Of a DNA stretch of 42,683 bases, positions 38,215-42,683 are shown in pieces. The first letter of the stretch is position 1. Every line of letters begins with the position of its first letter. Both the position numbers and the translations under genes were made by a program. The notes below the pieces were generated by a model. It made no database searches, was not told the DNA's origin, and worked only from the letters and a program-made list of their open reading frames with translations. Source of the stretch: Novosphingopyxis sp038234155 (lineage in GTDB: Bacteria; Pseudomonadota; Alphaproteobacteria; Sphingomonadales; Sphingomonadaceae); the NCBI GenBank assembly GCA_038234155.1, contig JBBSUT010000003.1:1-42683 (forward strand), given 5' to 3'.

Positions 38215-38302
38215 CTGTTTTTGCAAGCGAGGAAGCAGGAAGTACGGTCCGGCGACAAGTTCAGCCCGAACGGGTTTGGGTTCATAATTGAAACTGTTGC
38301 AC

Positions 38303-38318
38303 TTGACGTTCGCGTAAA
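38303..38318. promoter_or_regulatory. TTnACG/CGTnAA dyad overlapping a -35 element
   Basis: TTGACG (38303-38308) and CGTAAA (38313-38318) form an inverted pair TTnACG-4-CGTnAA about 40 bases before the LCAD-like gene. TTGACG also reads as a -35 box. Similar TTGACGTT...CGTAAAC sites are targets of MerR/LiuR- or FadR-type regulators of acyl-CoA genes in proteobacteria (from memory). The regulator here is not identified. Confidence 0.45.
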
Positions 38319-38357
38319 CTCCCGCTCCAATCACGCGAAACAAACCGGAGAGCCGCC

Positions 38358-39512
38358 ATGTCGATCGATACCGCCACCCGCACCGCCTATGATGAGGATA
38401 TGGACGCGTTCCGCGATACGGTGCGCAGCTTCATGCGGGACCGCGTGGCCCCGAACGCAGACGCATGGGACGAGGCCAAGATCGTACCCAAATCGATCTG
38501 GAAGGAAGCGGGCGAACTCGGCATGCTGTGCCCCACCGTGCCCGAGGAATATGGCGGGCTCGGCCTCGATTTCCGCTACAATGCCGTGGTTGACGAGGAA
38601 GCGGCTTACGGCGCGGGCACCACGCTGGGCTTTTCGCTGCAATCGGACATCGTGTGCGATTATATCATCAATTACGGCTCCGAGGAGCAGAAGCAGGAAT
38701 GGCTGCCGAAAATGGTCTCGGGCGAGGTGATCACCGCCATCGCCATGACCGAACCGGGCGTCGGATCGGATCTGCAATCGATCCAGACGAGCGCCAAGAA
38801 GGATGGCAATCATTACGTCATCAACGGCTCCAAAACCTATATCACCAACGGCCAGAACGCCGATCTCGTGCTGGTCTGCGCCGTCACCAATCCCGATGCG
38901 GAGAAGAAATGGCAGGGCGTTTCGATCATCCTGGTCGAGGCCGACCGCGAGGGTTATGCCAAGGGACGCAACCTGGATAAAATCGGGCAGGACGCGGCCG
39001 ATACGTCGGAGCTGTTCTTCAACGATGTGCGCGTGCCGATCACCAATTGCCTGGGCGAAGAGGGCAAGGGCTTCATCTATCTGATGAGCCAGCTCGGGCA
39101 GGAACGACTGTCGATCGCGGTCAGCGCGCAGGCCAGCGCGCAGAAAGCTTTCGACGATACGGTGGCGTTCGTGAAGGAGCGCAAGGCGTTCGGAAAGACC
39201 GTGTTCGATTTTCAGAACACGCGCTTCGTGCTGGCGGATTTGAAGGTCAAGCTGCAGGTCGGCTGGGCGCATCTCGACCATTGCCTGACGCTCCATGCCA
39301 AGCGCACGCTGACGCCCGAAGAGGGCGCCGCGGCCAAGCTGTGGCACACCGAGTTTCAGTGGGAGATGATGGACAAATGTCTGCAACTGCACGGCGGCGC
39401 GGGCTATATGAACGAATATCCCATCGCCCGCATGTGGCGCGGCGCCCGCGTCACCCGCATCTTCGGCGGCACCACCGAGATCATGAAGGAGCTGATCGGG
39501 CGCAGCCTGTAA
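38358..39512 (+). CDS. Acyl-CoA dehydrogenase (long-chain/LCAD-like)
   Basis: A 384-residue FAD enzyme that introduces the alpha-beta double bond into acyl-CoAs. The FAD/substrate segment ITAIAMTEPGVGSDLQ, the TYITNGQNADL strand and the C-terminal QLHGGAGYMNEYPIARMWR are intact. The loop near the end reads IFGGTTEIMKELI: Gly stands where medium-chain enzymes have the catalytic Glu, as in mammalian LCAD (IYGGTNEIMKELI), whose base is instead in a helix. The equivalent Glu is present here in GQERLSIA. It is followed 41 bases later by a hotdog thioesterase. Confidence 0.94.
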   Translation: MSIDTATRTAYDEDMDAFRDTVRSFMRDRVAPNADAWDEAKIVPKSIWKEAGELGMLCPTVPEEYGGLGLDFRYNAVVDEEAAYGAGTTLGFSLQSDIVCDYIINYGSEEQKQEWLPKMVSGEVITAIAMTEPGVGSDLQSIQTSAKKDGNHYVINGSKTYITNGQNADLVLVCAVTNPDAEKKWQGVSIILVEADREGYAKGRNLDKIGQDAADTSELFFNDVRVPITNCLGEEGKGFIYLMSQLGQERLSIAVSAQASAQKAFDDTVAFVKERKAFGKTVFDFQNTRFVLADLKVKLQVGWAHLDHCLTLHAKRTLTPEEGAAAKLWHTEFQWEMMDKCLQLHGGAGYMNEYPIARMWRGARVTRIFGGTTEIMKELIGRSL

Positions 39513-39553
39513 ATGCCCCATGAAACGGACCTCCCGAGCTACGGAAATATTTG

Positions 39554-39994
39554 ATGACCAATCCCGCCAAACCACCGCGCGACATTGCCGCTTATCCGTT
39601 TCGCACCCACACCGAGACGCGGTTCCAGGACCTCGATCCGCTGGGCCATCTCAACAATGTCGCGATCGCCGCGCTGTTCGAGAACGGCCGGGTGCGGTTC
39701 AACCAGTCGCTGGCGCTGACCCATGCGCCGGGGACGCGCTGGCTGATCGCACGCGTCGAGATCGATTATGTCGCGGAGGGATTTTTCCCCGAAGCGGTGG
39801 AGATCGCCAGCGGCATCGGACGCGTGGGCAATAGCAGCTGGCAGATCGTCAGCGCCGCGTTCCAGAAAAAGGGCTGCGTGGCGACGAGCATCACGACGCT
39901 GGTGCTGACGGACAAGGACGGCTCGCGCCCGATGGACGCTGCCATGCGCGCGGTGCTGGAAGCGCAGAGGGTCGCGGGTTCATCGGAAAGCTAA
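39554..39994 (+). CDS. Acyl-CoA thioesterase (4HBT hotdog)
   Basis: A 146-residue single-hotdog thioesterase. The family stretch RFQDLDPLGHLNNVAIAALFENGRVRF is split here as RFQDLDPLGHLNN and FENGRVRF; the Asp of FQDLD and the His-Asn-Asn are the usual active-site residues of 4-hydroxybenzoyl-CoA thioesterase-like enzymes. It starts 41 bases after the LCAD-like gene, so the two are probably one transcript, the thioesterase releasing CoA from a product or a stalled intermediate. The acyl specificity is not predictable. Confidence 0.9.
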   Translation: MTNPAKPPRDIAAYPFRTHTETRFQDLDPLGHLNNVAIAALFENGRVRFNQSLALTHAPGTRWLIARVEIDYVAEGFFPEAVEIASGIGRVGNSSWQIVSAAFQKKGCVATSITTLVLTDKDGSRPMDAAMRAVLEAQRVAGSSES

Positions 39995-40010
39995 GCCGCA
40001 ACGCAACGTC

Positions 40011-40045
40011 ATCCCGGGCTCGATCCGGGATGGCCAGCATGGAGC
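40011..40045. repeat. Intergenic hairpin with CCAGCATGGAGC tail (second copy)
   Basis: ATCCCGG and CCGGGAT arms (40011-40031) form a hairpin around a GCTCGAT core, followed by CCAGCATGGAGC (40034-40045), the same tail as at 2669-2680 though the stem sequence differs. It lies just after the thioesterase stop. Confidence 0.65.
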
Positions 40046-40049
40046 GCAA

Positions 40050-40200
40050 TCTATTTAACCTCTTGTAATATAAGAATATTTCTTGAAGAATCTCGCGATA
40101 GCCCGCGCTTTGTCGGCAGTAATCCGCCGGCGGATGTAGGATATATTCTTACATGTTTTTGCAACAGCATCGCGTATACTTTGGATATTTTGCGCAACTT
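40050..40200. other. AT-rich convergent spacer with inverted repeat
   Basis: Between the thioesterase and crotonase stops, about 150 bases are far richer in A and T than the rest of the window. TAAGAATAT (40071-40079) and ATATTCTTA (40143-40151) are perfect inverted 9-mers that bracket a GC-rich core able to fold (CGGCAG...CCGCCGG). No supported ORF is seen. It could be a double terminator, a small RNA or a relic of inserted DNA. Confidence 0.45.
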
Positions 40201-40217
40201 CCTGTCGCGCAAGGCCC

Positions 40218-41000
40218 TCAATCGACCCAATGGGCGGCGCGCTTCTGCATCTGGCTGGTAACCGCCTCGATCTGGTTTGGCCTGCGTATCACGCGGGCCT
40301 GCGCCGCGCTTTCGGCCATCAGCGCGTCGGCCTCGTCCATGAAGGCGGTCGCGTTGAACAGCGCCTTGGCCTCGCGCATCGCCTCCGGATTGCGATCGGC
40401 GATGATGGCCGCCATCGCGCGCGCGCGCTCCAGCGGAGCGTCCCGCACCTCGGTGGCAAAGCCCCATTCCGCCGCCTCGCGGCCGTTGAACTCGGCGTTG
40501 GTATAGGTCAGCCGCCGCAACACATCGTCACGCACATTGCGGCGCCACAGGGCATAGCCACCCATGTCCGGCACCAGCCCCCATTTCATCTCCATGATCG
40601 AGCACCGCGTTTCGGGCGAGATGATCCGCATGTCCGCGCCGCTGGCGATCTGCAGCCCGCCGCCGAAGCAAATGCCATGGACCGCCGCGATCACCGGCAT
40701 CGGCAATTCGCGCCAGACCATCGCCACCTTCTGAAAGATATTGGAGGTGCCGTGCGTGCGGTCCATCAGCGGCATGCCCGATCCGCCGCTGGCCATGCTG
40801 GCCATGTCCAGCCCCGCGCAGAACGCCCGCCCTTCGCCCGACAGGATGACCGCGCGCACCGAACGCTCTTGCAGCAGCCGCTCGCCGGCGGCCACGATAG
40901 CCTCGAACATCGCCGGATCGAGCGCGTTCATCTTGTCCGGCCGGTTCAGCCGCACGTCGGCGATATGGTTCTCGATGGTGATCGATACGCGGTCGTTCAT
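40218..41000 (-). CDS. Crotonase/enoyl-CoA hydratase family protein
   Basis: A 260-residue crotonase of the PRK07509-like group. The oxyanion-hole segments FCAGLDMASM and HGICFGGGLQ are present. The first catalytic Glu of enoyl-CoA hydratase (Glu144 in rat) is replaced by Gln117, while the second (Glu164) is kept as Glu137 in SIMEMKWGL, exactly 20 residues later. Hydratase activity is therefore uncertain; isomerase or another crotonase reaction is possible. An in-frame GTG at 41012 overlaps the aminotransferase stop as GTGA, so translation is likely coupled. It is last in the leftward run from the aminotransferase. Confidence 0.92.
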   Translation of the reverse strand: MNDRVSITIENHIADVRLNRPDKMNALDPAMFEAIVAAGERLLQERSVRAVILSGEGRAFCAGLDMASMASGGSGMPLMDRTHGTSNIFQKVAMVWRELPMPVIAAVHGICFGGGLQIASGADMRIISPETRCSIMEMKWGLVPDMGGYALWRRNVRDDVLRRLTYTNAEFNGREAAEWGFATEVRDAPLERARAMAAIIADRNPEAMREAKALFNATAFMDEADALMAESAAQARVIRRPNQIEAVTSQMQKRAAHWVD

Positions 41001-41008
41001 GGTGTCAC

Positions 41009-42238
41009 TCACGCCTTTTCTGCTGGGCCGCCGGGGATATTGACGCCATTGCGGGCCAGGAACTTTCTCACGCCGCGCGCGGCCTGACGGATGCGCTGTT
41101 CATTCTCGACCAGCGCCAGCCGCACGAAGCCCTCGCCCTCCGATCCGAAGCCCGCACCCGGCGCAACGGCGACCTTGGCCTCGGACAGCAATCTCTTGGC
41201 AAACTCGACCGATCCGAGATGCGCCAGCGTTGGCGGAATTGGCGCCCAGGCGAACATGCTGGCTTGCGGCGAGGGCACGTCCCAGCCGGCCCGCGCGAAG
41301 CTGTCCACCATCACATCGCGCCGCGCCTTGTACAGCGCGCGGTTGGCCGCAACGGCATCCTGCGGCCCGTTGAGCGCGGCGACGGCGGCGGCCTGGATCG
41401 GGGTGAACGCGCCATAATCGAGATAGCTTTTCACCCGCGCCAAGGCGTCGATCAGCGTGGTGTTGCCGACCGCAAAACCCATGCGCCAGCCAGCCATGGA
41501 ATAGGTCTTGGACATGCTGGTGAACTCTACCGCGACATCCTTGCCGCCCGGCACCTGCAGGATCGAGGGCGTGGGCTCCTCGCCAAAATAAATCTCGGCA
41601 TAAGCGAGGTCCGAGATGACCCATAGCTTATGCTCCTTGGCGAACGCCACGACCTCGCGGTAGAACGCCAGATCGGCGACATAGGCGGTGGGGTTGGACG
41701 GATAGCCGATCACCAGCACCGACGGCTTGGGCACCGAATAGTTCATCGCATATTCGAGGCGCTGGAAGAAATCCGGCCCCGGCGCGGCGGGGATCGAGCG
41801 GATCGCGGCGCCGGTGATGATGAAACCGAAAGTGTGGATCGGATAGCTGGGGTTCGGGGCGAGCACGACATCGCCCGGCGCGGTGATCGCCTGCGCCAGA
41901 TTGGCGAGCCCTTCCTTGGAGCCGAGCGTGACCACGACTTCGGTGTCCGGATCGAGATCGACGCCGAAGCGGCGCTGATAATAGCCCGCCTGTGCCTTCC
42001 TGAGGCCCTTGATGCCCTTGGACGCGCTATAGCCATGCGCGCCGGGATCACGCGCGACCTCGCACAGTTTTTCGATGATATGCGGGGCGGGCGCGCCGTC
42101 GGGATTGCCCATCCCGAGGTCGATAATATCCTCTCCGTTAGCCCGCGCCGCGGCCTTCATCGCGTTGACCTCGGCGAAGACATAGGGCGGCAGCCGGCGG
42201 ATGCGGTAGAATTGATCGTTCATGACAGGCGCAGCCAT
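41009..42238 (-). CDS. AlaC/LL-DAP-type class I aminotransferase
   Basis: A PLP aminotransferase (409 residues from this start) of the AlaC/LL-diaminopimelate aminotransferase-like group, probably making alanine from pyruvate and glutamate. Signs are FYRIRRLPPYVFAEV at the start, DLGMGNPDG, YSASKGIKGLRKA, NPSYPIHTFG, YPSNPTA and the Schiff-base lysine in SMSKTYSMAGWRMGF. Other in-frame ATGs at 42274, 42262 and 42223 are possible; none has a strong Shine-Dalgarno, and homology begins near MNDQFYRI. Its stop overlaps the start region of the crotonase gene. It diverges from the partial ORF at the right edge. Confidence 0.92.
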   Translation of the reverse strand: MAAPVMNDQFYRIRRLPPYVFAEVNAMKAAARANGEDIIDLGMGNPDGAPAPHIIEKLCEVARDPGAHGYSASKGIKGLRKAQAGYYQRRFGVDLDPDTEVVVTLGSKEGLANLAQAITAPGDVVLAPNPSYPIHTFGFIITGAAIRSIPAAPGPDFFQRLEYAMNYSVPKPSVLVIGYPSNPTAYVADLAFYREVVAFAKEHKLWVISDLAYAEIYFGEEPTPSILQVPGGKDVAVEFTSMSKTYSMAGWRMGFAVGNTTLIDALARVKSYLDYGAFTPIQAAAVAALNGPQDAVAANRALYKARRDVMVDSFARAGWDVPSPQASMFAWAPIPPTLAHLGSVEFAKRLLSEAKVAVAPGAGFGSEGEGFVRLALVENEQRIRQAARGVRKFLARNGVNIPGGPAEKA

Positions 42239-42327
42239 ATCGGGCGGAACCGCGCGCGTCATGCGGAACTTCATGCTATGGCAGCGGAAAGTCTTGGAAC
42301 AAGGCTGCGGCGAAGGAGCGGATGAGC

Positions 42328-42683
42328 ATGGCGGACAAGAGCAAAGACGGCGGCGTGGCCCGGGGGCTGGAACAGGCGGGCCAGGATCTGGCGGCAGGCA
42401 CGCAGAACCTGCTCGAGCAGATGCAGCAATGGGGCTTTGTGTCCTTGCGCGCGCAGCAGCTGCTCGCCGAATATGCCGCCGAGCAGATCGCCGACGGCTC
42501 GCTCGCCGCGCGCTCCGAGGCGATGATGCGCCGCTGGATGGAAGGCACCGAGGCACCCGCCAGCTATCGCCTGGGCGCGCAGGACCCGATGGCGGCAATG
42601 CGCCAGCAGGCCGACATCATGGTCTCCAGCTTCGATTATTGGGGCAAGATGATGACCGCCGGGCTGGAGGGCTGGACCAAGCC
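42328..42683 (+). CDS. Unidentified ORF, cut by the right edge
   Basis: An open frame of at least 118 residues that runs off the window. AAGGAG lies 9 bases before this ATG (and 3 bases before an earlier ATG at 42322). The protein is soluble-looking, helical, rich in Gln, Met and Ala: EQAGQDLAAGTQNLLEQMQQ, then RRWMEGTEAPASYRLG and MVSSFDYWGKMMTAGLEGW. The amphipathic Gln/Ala-rich start recalls phasins or the N-terminus of PHA synthases, but this is only a resemblance. It diverges from the aminotransferase across about 90 bases. Confidence 0.7.
   Translation, partial: MADKSKDGGVARGLEQAGQDLAAGTQNLLEQMQQWGFVSLRAQQLLAEYAAEQIADGSLAARSEAMMRRWMEGTEAPASYRLGAQDPMAAMRQQADIMVSSFDYWGKMMTAGLEGWTK

Noticed and set aside
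40051..40467. 138-codon ORF entering the AT-rich island
   Set aside because: Most of it is an alternative frame of the crotonase gene; only its tail covers the island and it resembles no protein.

Overview
The window looks like a chromosomal segment of a GC-rich alphaproteobacterium, most likely a sphingomonad (Sphingomonadales). The evidence is the protein character throughout (alphaproteobacterial-type SerC, HisZ, a Crp/Fnr regulator, DUF4331 proteins), the serC-serA-hisZ-purA neighbourhood, and intergenic hairpin repeats of the kind common in that order. I see no rRNA, tRNA, prophage, transposase or CRISPR array. Genus-level placement is inference.

Left part (1-24.7 kb), mostly housekeeping. 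A small, lower-GC membrane ORF lies at the left edge. Next come purA, an opposing aldo/keto reductase, and the leftward run serC-serA-hisZ (serine synthesis and the regulatory subunit of histidine's first enzyme), with a structured leader before serC. Rightward genes follow: a PAS-GGDEF-EAL-PilZ cyclic-di-GMP protein, an extensin-like lipoprotein and a LOG-family hydrolase. Then come a leftward membrane-anchored cytochrome c, a TupA-like ATP-grasp protein and polA. After these are a small Ala/Asn/Asp-rich lipoprotein, a MATE exporter, the pgsA-moaD-moaE operon, an LplT-like lipid flippase facing away from pgsA, a tiny membrane protein, a pair of DUF4331-type secreted proteins, and acetyl-CoA synthetase.

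Right part (24.8-42.7 kb), rich in acyl-CoA metabolism. It holds a Crp/Fnr regulator, an acyl-CoA ligase translationally coupled to a DUF3089 alpha/beta-hydrolase, an SDR dehydrogenase, and a fused double-TetR regulator. Two adjacent acyl-CoA dehydrogenases follow, possibly one heteromeric enzyme, separated by a hairpin-rich spacer that also carries the second gene's ribosome-binding site. Then come TesB thioesterase, RlpA, a SulP-STAS transporter, MTA phosphorylase, an LCAD-like dehydrogenase behind a dyad promoter, a hotdog thioesterase, a crotonase, and an AlaC-type aminotransferase. An unidentified ORF runs off the right edge. Together the ligase, dehydrogenases, crotonase, SDR and thioesterases could activate and beta-oxidise an acyl substrate that cannot be named from sequence.

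The least ordinary items are the tandem TetR fusion, the SD-overlapping hairpin between the dehydrogenases, an 18-bp in-frame duplication inside acs, the split DUF4331 pair, an AT-rich island at 40.05-40.2 kb, and several minisatellite-like short tandem repeats. I did not find an unmistakably new multi-gene system.
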